Assembly (NCBI GenBank): GCA_963766195.1
Contig: CAVXYY010000004.1
Span: 248,001 to 312,000, forward strand
DNA from: JAHEFT01 sp963766195
Lineage (GTDB): Bacteria; Pseudomonadota; Gammaproteobacteria; Xanthomonadales; SZUA-36
Reading direction: 5' to 3'
Length of the DNA stretch: 64,000 nucleotides
The notes beneath the pieces are model-generated. The model saw nothing but the letters and a program-made list of their open reading frames with translations. It did not search any database and was not told the origin of the DNA. Every line of letters begins with the position of its first letter. Positions within the stretch are counted from its first letter, which is position 1. Position numbers and translations under genes: made by a program. This document shows, piece by piece, positions 35,586 through 45,490 of the stretch.

Positions 35586-38541
35586 TGAGTCTCTCACCTT
35601 CCGGGTCGTAAAAAACCGGGGACGCCACGCGGACCTCGTACCGGTTGTCCTCGTCGCAGACTGTCAGGAGTTCACCCATGCGATCTCTGCCGTCGCGCAG
35701 CACACCCAGCGCGATGGTGCGGCCGAGGGTGGGACTCAGGCAGGCCGAGGTGATCCATCCTTCTGTTTCCGCCGGGGGTCGCCGGTTGGCGCCGCCCAGC
35801 AAGTGCCCGCCAGGGCGGATTGTCCGTCTTTCATCCACCGGCTCGAGTCCGACGAATTGCTTGCGACCGGATTCCAGGTTGCCCGGCCGGAACAAGGATC
35901 GCCGTGCCGATGTAATCGGCGGTTTTGTTGCGCGCCACGTGTCCCCAGCCGACGTCGTCCGGCGTGCTTGAACCGTCCGTATCCGAACCGACGTGCAGGT
36001 AGCCTTTTTCCATCCGCAGCACCATTAAGGCCTCGATACCATAGGGTGTGATGCCATAAGCCGTGCCTGCATCGAGCACGGTGTTGAGGAAATGTGAAGC
36101 CCGTCCGGCCGGAATATTCACCTCGAAACTGAGTTCGCCGCTGAAGCTGACGCGAATGACCCGTGGCATCAAGCCCGGCGACGGCTCCCGTGGCGGCCGC
36201 CATGTGCGGCAGGGCCTCAGCCGAAATGTCCAGGTCCGTGCCCAGGTCGACCAGGACGTCGCGCGCCCGCGGGCCGGCAATCGTGAAGTTGGCCCATTGC
36301 GTGGTGACGTCATCGACCAGCACTTTCAGCTCTGTCCACTCACACTGCAGCCACTGTTCCATCAGTGCGCCGATCCTGGCCACGCCGGCAGAAGTTGTGT
36401 TCACCAGGAAGTGGTTTTCAGACAGGCGGGTGAACACGCCGTCATCGATGATGACGCCGTTTTCATTCAGCATCAGCCCGTAACGCGCGCGCCCAGGCGC
36501 CAGGGAGAGGACGTTGTTGATATACAGCCTGTGCAGAAATTCCGCGGCATCCGGGCCACGCACTTCGAGTTTGCCAATCGGAGAATTATCGAAAACCCCG
36601 ACATGGCTGCGAACCGCCAGCACTTCGCGCCGTATGGCTTCTTCGGCTGATTCACCCTGCTGCGGATAGTAATCGGGACGCTGCCAGCCGTAGTCTTCGA
36701 TTCGGGCGTTCAATTGTTCGTGCACGGGATGGGCCGGCAGGTAACGGCGCGGGGCATAGAACTCCCCGGTGTTGCGCCCGGCGATCGCACCCAGGGTGAC
36801 CGGCGAATACGGCGGCCTGAATGTCGTGGTGCCCACCTCGCCGGTCTGCCGGCCGGTCAGCGCCCCGAGGACGATAAACGCATTCAGGTTACCGGTCTTT
36901 CCCTGGTCAACCGACATGCCGGTGGTGGTGTAACGCTTGAAGTGCTCCACCGGCACAAAGCCCTCCCGGACGGCAAGTTCGGCGTCTCCGAAAGTGACAT
37001 CGTGGGCCAGGTCGATCCACTGCCGGGGCCTGGAAGTATTGAGCCGGGCAGGGCAAACCTGGCGTGATTCCACGATGGCGGCTTGTGACGGTTGGGACAG
37101 CTGGCAGGCCGATTGCTGCACCCAGTGATTCGCAAATCGAAACGGCAGCCCTGGTGGCTTCTGCCAGGGTTTCATCGAGGCTGCACGTGCCGTTGGCAGA
37201 ACCTGCCGCCGACAAACCCTCCGGCAGACGGTCGGGAATGAAACTCTGTGATACCGCGTCGAAACGTAGCGAACCGCGCGCGTGCGCAAGCAGGTGTACA
37301 CGCGGCGCCCAGCCGCCCGACACGGCCAGCAGGTCACATTTTCTTCGCGCCACAACCTTGCCGTCGAGGGTTTCGACACGGATGGAGGAGAGTCCGCTGT
37401 TTCCGCGGGTGTCGCTGATCCGGGCGCCGGCAATCAGTTCGGTTCCCAGCTCGGCCAGTCGCCCGGCCAGGGCCGGGTCTGTTTCTTCCCGGCAGTCCAC
37501 GACAGCTGCGACGGCGATGTTGTTTTCCGCCAGGTCAAAAACCGTCTGGTAGGCCGTATCGTTGTTGGTGGCGACCACGATATTCTCGCCGGGGCATATG
37601 GCGTAGCGGTTCAGGTAATGCCGCACGGCTCCGGCCAGCATGACTCCGGGCCGGTCGTTGTTGGGAAAAATCAGGCCTTGTTCGATCGCACCGGTGGTCA
37701 AGCAGGATATGTCGTGGCCGGACCGTCCAGTAACATTCCCGCCAGCGGGTGCCGGAACCTCGCTGCAGCAGGGTGGTGACGTTATGGTCGTAAATGCCGC
37801 TGACGGTCGTTGCGGGCAACAAAATGATGTTCGGACTGTTTTCAAGAGCCGTGACGATCTCACGCACCCAGTCCGGGCCGGCCAGATCGTCCAGGTGCAG
37901 CCCGTTCCTGGTTCAGCAAGCCGCCGAAGGTATCGGACTGCTCGGCCAGGATGACCCGCAGGCCGGAGCGCACTGCCGCGCGGGCGGCCTGCAGCCCGGC
38001 GGGCCCGCCGCCGCAAATCAGCAGGTCGCAATGTGCGTTGACGTGCTCGTAGTGGTCCGGGTCGGGGCCATTCAACGGCCGCCCCAGCCCCGCTGAACGC
38101 CGCACCAGGTTTTCCCAGGTATGCCATCCGGGCCACTTGAAGGTTTTGTTGTAGAAGCCGGCCGGCCAGAAAACGTGCGTAAAGTCGATAATCCGGCCGG
38201 CGTCAAAATTCACGGAGGGCCAGCAGTTCTGACTGTTGGCAACCAGGCCTTCGGTCAGCGGAACCATCGGGCGCCCGGCAGGTCGGGACCCGCGCAGTTG
38301 CCTTCGCCGGTTTCCAGCAGTGCACAGGGCTCTTCTTCCCCGGCCGTGAAGATCCCGCGGGGCCGGTGGTACTTGAAGCTGCGTCCGACCACCCGGACGC
38401 CGTTGGCAAGCAGGGCGGAAGCCAGGGTGTCGCCCGGGAAGCCGGCGAGTTCTCGCCATTGAACCGGAACCGGATGACCTTGCTCCGGTCGATACAGCCA
38501 CCGGATTCAAGGCGATAAGGACGGCCTGGTTTTCGGATCAT
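35578..38541 (-). CDS. soxA: Sarcosine oxidase alpha subunit; seven frame breaks
   Basis: SoxA binds FAD, NAD and THF and couples sarcosine demethylation to 5,10-methylene-THF. All parts are present in order: N-terminal 2Fe-2S-like fold (DTLASALLANGVRVVGRSFK, HRPRGIF), flavin loop CDLLICGGGPAGLQAARAA, NAD region to CDLLAVSGGWAPRVHLL, and the C-terminal GcvT-like aminomethyltransferase half (EYGWQR-like, LEVRGPDAAEFLHRLYINNV, VSFSGELSFEVNIPAG). Breaks lie near 38466, 38281, 37902, 37700, 37120, 36171 and 35903: two lost bases and five extra. The net corrected length is about 986 aa, full size for the family, which argues against an old pseudogene. The start overlaps the soxD stop. Confidence 0.82.
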
Positions 38542-38837
38542 CGCGTATCGTTCCCTTTACCGGGCAGGGGCGTTTCCGCCGGGCAGCCCATGCGGGCCAC
38601 CTCGACGATTTCATGAGTTACCGTGTCGCGAACCACGTTAAACCACTGCCGGCAACCGAAGCTGTGAACCCAGCGTTCCAGGTGAAGCCCTTTCAGGTTG
38701 TTGCGGTAGAACAGGTAATCCGCCCATTCCGCGTCACTGGTCCGGTCCGGAAATTCTGGCCGTAATCGAGGACTTTCACCGCCGAATGAAAATTCAGAAT
38801 GATCTCTCAAGCCGCAGTATGGACACTTTATTCTCAT
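38538..38837 (-). CDS. soxD: Sarcosine oxidase delta subunit
   Basis: This 99-aa zinc-binding subunit of heterotetrameric sarcosine oxidase is intact. The N-terminal MRIKCPYCGLRDHSEF carries the CxxC ligands, with His and Cys further on (WVHSFGCRQWFNVVRDTVTH). It contains EWADYLFYRNNLKG, a strongly conserved SoxD segment. It lies between soxB and soxA as in the standard soxBDAG order, and overlaps soxA by 4 nt. Confidence 0.94.
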   Translation of the reverse strand: MRIKCPYCGLRDHSEFSFGGESPRLRPEFPDRTSDAEWADYLFYRNNLKGLHLERWVHSFGCRQWFNVVRDTVTHEIVEVARMGCPAETPLPGKGNDTR

Positions 38838-38872
38838 TATTTACAGTATTTTATATTATATTATTAAAGTAA
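38838..38872. other. AT-rich spacer between soxB and soxD
   Basis: This 35-bp stretch is almost only A and T (TATTTTATATTATATTATTA) within an otherwise GC-rich operon. No hairpin with a T tract is evident. It could hold an internal promoter for soxDAG, or simply keep the soxD ribosome site unpaired. Confidence 0.4.
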
Positions 38873-40119
38873 TTAATGCGCAACGCCCGATGCCGCGCCC
38901 TCGTCAACCAGGCGACCACTTTCGAACCTGCTGAGCTGGAAGGGCTCGATCAGCGCATGCGGACGGTCATGCGCGATGGTGTAGGCAAGCGTATCGCCGC
39001 CAGCAGGTATCGCCTTGAATCCCCCCGTGCCCCAACCGGTAGAAATATAGAGGTTTTCGACCGGGGTTTTGCCAACAATCGGACTGACATCGTATGCCAT
39101 GTCGCATACGCCTGCCCATTGACGCATCATGCGCAGGCGGCCCAGAAAAGGCAATAGCTCAATCAGCGCCGACACGGACTCCTGCTGCACAGGCAGGCCG
39201 CCCCGCTGGGCATAGGAGTTGTACAGGTCCGCCCCGCCGCCGATGACCAGTTCACCCCGGTTTGACTGGCTGACGTAGGCATGAATTTTTGCGGACATCA
39301 TGACAGTATCGAAGAAAGGTTTAACCGGCTCGGTCACCATGGCTTGCAACGGGATGCTGGTGATTGGAAGGCGCAGGCCGGCCATGGCCGCCAGCTGGCT
39401 GCTGTGGCCTGCCACGCACAGCGCAAAGCGGTCGCCCGAAATCGTACCCCGGTTAGTGCGCACTGCCAGCACCCGGCTGTCGGTCATGTTCATGCCGGTT
39501 ACTTCGCACTGCTGGATAATATCGACACCTGACGCCGATGCCTGCCGGGCATAGGCCCAGGTGACCGCGTCATGGCGGGCCATACCGCCGCGCTCCTGGA
39601 TGAAACCGCCCGCGACCGGAAAACGGCAATCCAGGTTGATTCCCGGCACCAGCGCCTTGATTTCATCCCGCGATAACACCCGTGAGTCGATGCCGTTCAT
39701 CCGGATGGCATTGGCCCAGCGACGGAACATCTCCAATTCATGCGGGCTGTTGCAAATGGAAAGGACTGCCGCGCTGGCTGAACATGACGTTGAAATTGGT
39801 GTCGCTGCGCGAGGTGTTCGAACAGCTTCAGCGAGTGTTCGTAGAATGCGCCGCTTTCCGGGTAGAAATAGTTGGACCGGCAAACCTGTGTATTGCGTCC
39901 CGTATTGCCGCCGCCCAGGTATCCTTTCTCCAGGACCGCAACGCTGCTGATCCCTTGCTTTCCGGCCAGGTAGGCAGCCGTGGCCAGCCCGTGACCACCG
40001 GCCCCGATGACCACGACGTCATAATGACTGTTGGGTTCGGCGTCGCGCCAGGCGCGGCCCCAGCCCCGGTGACCGGAAACGGCGTTTCGCAATATCGAAA
40101 TAGCGGAATATTTGCTCAT
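38873..40119 (-). CDS. soxB: Sarcosine oxidase beta subunit, first copy; two frame breaks
   Basis: This DAO-family flavoprotein holds the covalent FMN and FAD site of heterotetrameric sarcosine oxidase. Seen: YDVVVIGAGGHGLATAAYLA, RNTQVCRSNYFYPESGAFYE and the C-terminal STGWGTGGFKAIPAGG. Breaks near 39806 and 39773 are each cured by removing one base, giving 414 aa, exactly the length of the intact second copy at 46920-48164. The start chosen is ATG at 40119 (MSKYSAISILRNAVSGH); an upstream GTG at 40140 is possible. It is first in the operon soxB-D-A-G-purU. Confidence 0.9.
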
Positions 40120-40204
40120 ACGGGACGAGTGACGCGGCACGGCTGTTCAGCGTTCAGTGTAAACTGTCTCAATCGCTCTTACAGTGCAAAGATCAGGTTG
40201 TTCC

Positions 40205-41632
40205 ATGAAATTACTCCTTCCGAAAATCCTTTCATGCTTGTTTTTCATCGTGCTGCCGGTGTCACTTCATGCCGCCGGACAGCCAGCAACCGTGCGCGTG
40301 GACTATTACCACGGCGGCAGCGCGGATTTTGAAATGTTCAGCCTGCACCAGGTCGTGCTGGAACCTCTGCCGTGGCCGGGTCATCCGGACAAGATGCTGG
40401 ACACGACAGGACGCGGCCATTTCCTGTTCCAGGTCGAAGATCCTGAAAGCGGTGAAGTGCTTTACTCGCGCGGATTCTCGTCCATCTTCCAGGAATGGCA
40501 ATCCACCGGAGAGGCGCGCGAGATGAACCGCAGCTTCCACGAATCCGTGCGGTTTCCGAAACCGGACCGGCCGGTTCTATTGCGCATCCTCAAGCGTAAC
40601 GACGCGCAGGATTTCGAAAGTGTCTGGACAGCTGACATCGACACCGATGACATGCTGGTGGTTCGGGCCCATGCGCCGGCTCCCGCGCCGGTCCGGGAAA
40701 TTCACATCAGTGGCGCACCGGCCGACAAGGTTGACCTGGTCCTGCTGGGCGATGGATACACTGCAGCGGAAGCGGATAAGTTCGTCGAAGACGCCAGCCG
40801 TCTGACCCGGCGCTTGTTTACCTACTCGCCGTTCAAGGAACGGGCGAACGACTTCAACGTGTGGGCGATCAATCCCCCGGCCGCGGAATCCGGTGTAAAC
40901 CGGCCCTCGAACGGAACGTTTCGATTCAGCCCTTCCGGTACAACCTACGACGCTTTCCGTGCCGAGCGCTATGTCCTTGCTTTTGATAACCTGGGCATGC
41001 GCCGCATCCTGCAGAACGTACCTTACGAATTCATCGTCGTGCTCGGGAATTCGGCAACCTACGGCGGTGGGGGCATCTTCGGCCTTTACAGCACGGTGGC
41101 GGCGGACAGCGACTGGTCTGAATACCTGTTTGTGCATGAATTCGGACACCACTTCGCTGCATTGGCGGACGAGTATTACACTTCCGACGCGGTTTACGAG
41201 CCAACCACGGAGCGGCCGGAACCCTGGGAACCCAATGTCACGGCCCTGCACGATCCGGCCAGTCTCAAATGGGCTTCGCTGGTGAAAGAGGGCACAGCCA
41301 TACCCACCGGGTGGCCAAAGGAACAGTTCGAAGCGTTCCAGAGAGAAAACCAGGCCAGGCGCGCACAGTTCAGGGCGGAAAACCGGCCCGAATCGGAAAT
41401 GAACCAGCTTTTTACCGCTGAACAGACATGGGTGAATGAATTATTCGCCGGGTACCCCGCCACCAATTCGGTGGTCGGGGCCTTCGAAGGCGCCAATTAT
41501 GCGGCCACGGGCTATTACCGTTCCGAAATGAACTGCACGATGTTCACCCGGCACGACCATTTTTGCCGGGTGTGCAGCGATGCGCTGGAGGAAATGATGG
41601 ATTTGTACACATCCGGGGATGCTACTCGCTGA
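40205..41632 (+). CDS. Peptidase family M64 (IgA-peptidase-like) metalloprotease
   Basis: This 475-aa exported zinc protease starts at an ATG directly before a clear signal peptide (KLLLPKILSCLFFIVLPVSL, cleaved near AHAA). An N-terminal M64 accessory domain (about 25-150) precedes the catalytic domain: VDLVLLGDGYTAAEADKF and the zinc motif HEFGHHFAALADEYY at about residue 316. Family members are secreted or periplasmic proteases; the name reflects the Clostridium ramosum IgA protease, and the substrate here is unknown. It is divergent from the sox operon and followed 39 bp later by gamma-glutamyltransferase. Confidence 0.92.
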   Translation: MKLLLPKILSCLFFIVLPVSLHAAGQPATVRVDYYHGGSADFEMFSLHQVVLEPLPWPGHPDKMLDTTGRGHFLFQVEDPESGEVLYSRGFSSIFQEWQSTGEAREMNRSFHESVRFPKPDRPVLLRILKRNDAQDFESVWTADIDTDDMLVVRAHAPAPAPVREIHISGAPADKVDLVLLGDGYTAAEADKFVEDASRLTRRLFTYSPFKERANDFNVWAINPPAAESGVNRPSNGTFRFSPSGTTYDAFRAERYVLAFDNLGMRRILQNVPYEFIVVLGNSATYGGGGIFGLYSTVAADSDWSEYLFVHEFGHHFAALADEYYTSDAVYEPTTERPEPWEPNVTALHDPASLKWASLVKEGTAIPTGWPKEQFEAFQRENQARRAQFRAENRPESEMNQLFTAEQTWVNELFAGYPATNSVVGAFEGANYAATGYYRSEMNCTMFTRHDHFCRVCSDALEEMMDLYTSGDATR

Positions 41633-41671
41633 TTTGCCGTCCTTTTACTGTCATCGAAGCGAGGAAATGAA

Positions 41672-43575
41672 ATGTTGAGCTCGAAAATTATTTTATCCCG
41701 CCGCCTGGTTTTGTTCTACACTGACCGCAGTTCTGCTGGGTGCCGGCGGCATGGCCGAAGCGCAGAAAACCGTCAAGCCGGTATTGCATGGCAAGCACTG
41801 GGTGGCGGTTACCGGCAAGCCGTTGGCGGCGACCGCCGGTGGTATGACTTTCATGCGCGGCGGCAACGCGGTCGATGCCGCCTGCGCCATGCTGGCGGCC
41901 ACGTCCACCATGTGGGACACGCTGGGCTGGGGTGGCGAGACCCAGGCCCTGATCTACAACCCGCACACCGGTGAGGTCAAGGGTATCAATGCACTGGGCG
42001 TTGCCCCCACCGGGGCCACGGCAGAGTTTTTCCGCAGCCAGGGCATGCTGTATCCACCCGAGTTCGGGCCGCTGGCGGCAGTGACTCCCGGCACGCCGGG
42101 CGGGCTGATGGTGATGTTGGCGGAATACGGAACGCTCAGCCTGGCCGAGGTGTTGGCCCCGGCCATGCAGATGGCTGAAGGTTATCCGATTGAGCAGGCG
42201 CAGGCCGACAACATCGAGAGACGCCGGGATGTGCTGCAACAGTGGTCTTATTCACAAAACGTCTTCCTGCCTCACCTGGATGAAAACGACAGCAAAAAGC
42301 GGGCGGCGCCCGATGCAGGCGAGATTTTCCGCCAGCCTGACCTGCTGGCTACGCTGCAGAAACTGGTCGATGCCGAGGCGGCGGCACTGGCTGCCGGAAA
42401 ATCGCGGCATGAGGCCATTCTTGCTGCCTACGAGCGCTTCTACCGGGGTGATATCGCCGCGGAAATCGTCCGCAGCTCGGCCGAGTACGGCGGACTGATC
42501 ACGCTGGAAGACCTGGACCGGTGGCAGGTTCATATCGAAGAACCGGTCACCACCAACTACAAGGGGATTGACGTCTACAAGCTCACCACCTGGACCCAGG
42601 GACCGGTGTTGCTGCAGACGCTGAACCTGCTTGAACCGCTTGATCTTGAAAGGCATGGGATACAACAGCGTGAACTATATCCATGCGCTTTACCAGGCCA
42701 TGAATCTGTCCTTCGCCGACCGCGATTTCTACTATGGCGACCCGTCCGTTCCACCGGTCGAGCCGATCGCCGGCCTGCTGTCGAAAGATTATGCCGGGCA
42801 GCGCCGCACCCAGATCGACTGGGAGCGAAACAATCCCGATACCAGGCCGGGTGACCCGTATCCCTTCCAGGGTGGCACGAACCCTTACCCGGATCTGCTG
42901 AAAAAATGGACCCCGATTCCGCCCAAGGCCGATGCGCTGGGTGAGGCCGGGTTCCAGCAGTCGCTGCTGATGAGCCACGACGAGGGTTTCAGGGCCGGAA
43001 CCACGTCCATCCAGGCCGCCGACGCCGAGGGCTGGGTGGTGTCGGTTACTCCGAGCGGCGGCTGGATCCCGGCTTTCATCGCCGGCAGCACCGGCATAGG
43101 CCTCAGTCAGCGCATGCAGAGCTTCGTCCTGGATGAGGCGCTCAATCCGTTCAACGTGGTCCACCCGGGCCAGCAGCCGCGGGTCACGCTGACCCCCAGC
43201 CTGGCCCTGAAGGACGGTAAACCGCTGATGGCCTTTTCCGTGCAGGGCGGTGACACCCAGGATCAGAACCTGTTGCAGTTTTTCCTGAACGTGGTCGAAT
43301 TCAACATGAACGTTCAACAGGCCGTGGAAGCCCACAATTTCACCAGCTTCCAGATGCAAAGCTCGTTCGGCGACCACCAGTCTGAACCCGGAAGGCTGCA
43401 GCTCACCTACCAGGTGCCGGAATGGGTCCGCAGTGAACTGGGGCGCATGGGATACAGCGTGGAAACCGTTGAACGTACCTACAGCCCGGTCACGGCCATC
43501 TGGTTCGACCGCGCAAACGGCACCATGTGGGGCGGGGCCAGCGAGCAGGGTGATGATTACGGGCTGGCGTGGTAG
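41672..43575 (+). CDS. Gamma-glutamyltransferase family protein; two frame breaks
   Basis: This is an autoprocessing N-terminal nucleophile hydrolase acting on gamma-glutamyl compounds such as glutathione in the periplasm. Seen: GGMTFMRGGNAVDAACAMLA near the N-terminus, the likely nucleophile Thr in AGTTSIQAADAEGWVVSVTP, and TPSLALKDGKPLMAF. The nucleophile is followed by Ser rather than the common His. Breaks near 41717 (in the signal peptide) and 42646 (GATCTTGAAAGG) are each fixed by one deletion, giving 633 aa with signal TLTAVLLGAGGMAEA. Together with the M64 protease it may serve extracellular peptide use. Confidence 0.88.
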
Positions 43576-43592
43576 CCCGCGTCAGATCGTTT

Positions 43593-44249
43593 CTAGCCAG
43601 CGGGTAAGACGTAAAAATACACCGCCACGAAATGGCAAATGCTGCCGCCCAGAACAAACAGGTGAAAGATGGCGTGGTTGAGCGGAATTTTACTGATGCT
43701 GTAGATCACCGCGCCCAGCGTATACGACAGGCCGCCCGCCACCAGCCAGTACAGCCCTGCCTCGGGCAGGCTGGCGATCAGCGGCTTTACTGCAAAGATG
43801 ATGATCCACCCCATGAACACGTACATCAGCGTGGATAGCAGATCGAACCGCCCGGTGAAATGCAGCTTGAGATAAATGCCTGTGGCAGCGAAACCCCAGC
43901 TTACCGCAAAGATCACCCAGCCGACCGTTCCGTTAAGAGTAATCAGGCTGAACGGTGTATAGGTTCCCGCGATCAGGATATAAATGGTGGCGTGATCAAT
44001 GATTCGCAGCCGGATTCTCGATTCCGGCCGGGTAGCGCTGTGGTAGACGGTTGACGCCGCATAAAGGGCTACCAGGCTGGCGCCGAAAATACAGACGCTG
44101 ACGATATGCCAGGCATTCCCGTACAGGCTGGCGCGCACCGCCATGAGCACGCAGGCGACCAGGCTCAGAAACAGCCCGATAGCATGAGATCCGATGTTTA
44201 TCTTTTCTTCAAGCGGTGAATAAAGCTTGATTTTATGGCTTTCAGTCAT
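43593..44249 (-). CDS. trhA: Hemolysin III / TrhA family seven-helix membrane protein
   Basis: This 218-aa protein of the PAQR/hemolysin III superfamily starts MTESHKIKLYSPLEEKINIG. Seven hydrophobic segments are seen, with the metal-site residues His-Ser in ASTVYHSATR, Asp-His in LRIIDHATIYILIAGTYTPF and a C-terminal pair in LNHAIFHLFVLGGSICHF. Members are linked to membrane energetics and fluidity; true hemolytic activity is doubtful. It is preceded 17 bp upstream by a lipase-like gene on the same strand. Confidence 0.9.
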   Translation of the reverse strand: MTESHKIKLYSPLEEKINIGSHAIGLFLSLVACVLMAVRASLYGNAWHIVSVCIFGASLVALYAASTVYHSATRPESRIRLRIIDHATIYILIAGTYTPFSLITLNGTVGWVIFAVSWGFAATGIYLKLHFTGRFDLLSTLMYVFMGWIIIFAVKPLIASLPEAGLYWLVAGGLSYTLGAVIYSISKIPLNHAIFHLFVLGGSICHFVAVYFYVLPAG

Positions 44250-44266
44250 GCGTCCGGGTTTTCTGT

Positions 44267-45484
44267 TCAGGCGGTTTCCGGGGACAGCCACTGAAGGATT
44301 TGATCGTTCACGGCGGGGCTGTTCAACAACCCCATGTGGCCGGTGCGCCAGGCAATCCACTGCGATGATTCCGAAAAATCCAGGTTTCTGGATGGCTCAT
44401 CGTGCTGACCAAGCGCACTTCGCAGGGGCACCAATCCATCCCCCACCAGTCGGTCCGACAGGATGCCGCGTTTTTCAGCCATGGTGGCGGCCACGGTGAA
44501 GCAATTCACCGCCACGGGTAGCGGCACGGCTTGCCGGCGATCCGGCTGAAGGTCAAAACGGTCCTGACCGTGCCAGTCCTGATCCAGCAGGTTGCCGTAG
44601 CGAAGATCGGTAATGCCGGCGCTGCGCAGTTTTCCCAGCGCGCTGAACGGCCTTGTGTGAGGTATCTTTTCGAGGATGATGTCCAGCCAGTTGCCGGCCC
44701 GCTCCAGCGGTGCGCCATGATGAGGAGTGCCCAGGAAGACGATGTTTTTCAATTGCCGTGGCCACAGCAGGCCTTGCTGTTGCGCCTGGTGCAGCGCGCT
44801 CCGCATCACCAGGCCTCCCATGCTGTGCGCAACAACGCTCAATTCTTCGACCGGTTCCGGCCAGTTGTTGAGCAAATCCTCCAGTTGCACGGCAAGTGCC
44901 TGACCGTTGCGGGAAATATGCAAGCCGGAGTTGTAGCGCAGGTAAACCGGGCAGTAGCCCAGGGCGGATGCCAGCAACGCTCCCGGTTCAGCCAGGTTAT
45001 TGCTGTTCCGGGCGTGTTGCTGCAAATCGCTCAGGCACAGGCCGTGGATCAGCAGCAGGACCTTGCCGGAAGAGCCTGGCTCGATGAGCGGCATTTGCTG
45101 GCCGGGCGCCAACTCGCGGTAACGAAACGCCATTGGAATCGCAAAAGGATTATTCTCCTCGACCAGGCGGTCGCCCATGACGCCATTCAATATGGACAGA
45201 AAAGTTTCTCCGCGCGGCGTTCGGGAAAGGTTGTTTCCGTCGGCCTCAAACACTGATTCCAGCAGCGAAATCACGGTGTTCGCGCTTTTGCCGGTCACCC
45301 GCGTGATGTCATGCACCAGGCGGTATACGGCCCCGGTGACACCGCGGGTTTTTCCCGGTGTTTTCCCTCCCGGAACTCCCAGCCTGTCCCAGACTGACTG
45401 GTGCACGCCTTCCACGATCCGGGTGACCCCGGTGGTTGCCTGGGTGGCGAGTTGCACCGCGCCGCGTATATCAGAAATTCTCAT
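44267..45484 (-). CDS. Alpha/beta hydrolase, triacylglycerol-lipase-like
   Basis: This 405-aa cytoplasmic-looking hydrolase has the oxyanion strand LLLIHGLCLSD, the nucleophile elbow VVAHSMGGLVMRSA and FLGTPHHGAPLERAGN, typical of lipases and PGAP1-like esterases. The His is probably in AWRTGHMGLLNSP. An N-terminal helical region of about 130 aa precedes the fold. No signal peptide is seen, so it may act on internal lipids or polyesters. It lies 6 bp downstream of dbpA on the same strand. Confidence 0.85.
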   Translation of the reverse strand: MRISDIRGAVQLATQATTGVTRIVEGVHQSVWDRLGVPGGKTPGKTRGVTGAVYRLVHDITRVTGKSANTVISLLESVFEADGNNLSRTPRGETFLSILNGVMGDRLVEENNPFAIPMAFRYRELAPGQQMPLIEPGSSGKVLLLIHGLCLSDLQQHARNSNNLAEPGALLASALGYCPVYLRYNSGLHISRNGQALAVQLEDLLNNWPEPVEELSVVAHSMGGLVMRSALHQAQQQGLLWPRQLKNIVFLGTPHHGAPLERAGNWLDIILEKIPHTRPFSALGKLRSAGITDLRYGNLLDQDWHGQDRFDLQPDRRQAVPLPVAVNCFTVAATMAEKRGILSDRLVGDGLVPLRSALGQHDEPSRNLDFSESSQWIAWRTGHMGLLNSPAVNDQILQWLSPETA

Positions 45485-45490
45485 CAGACC

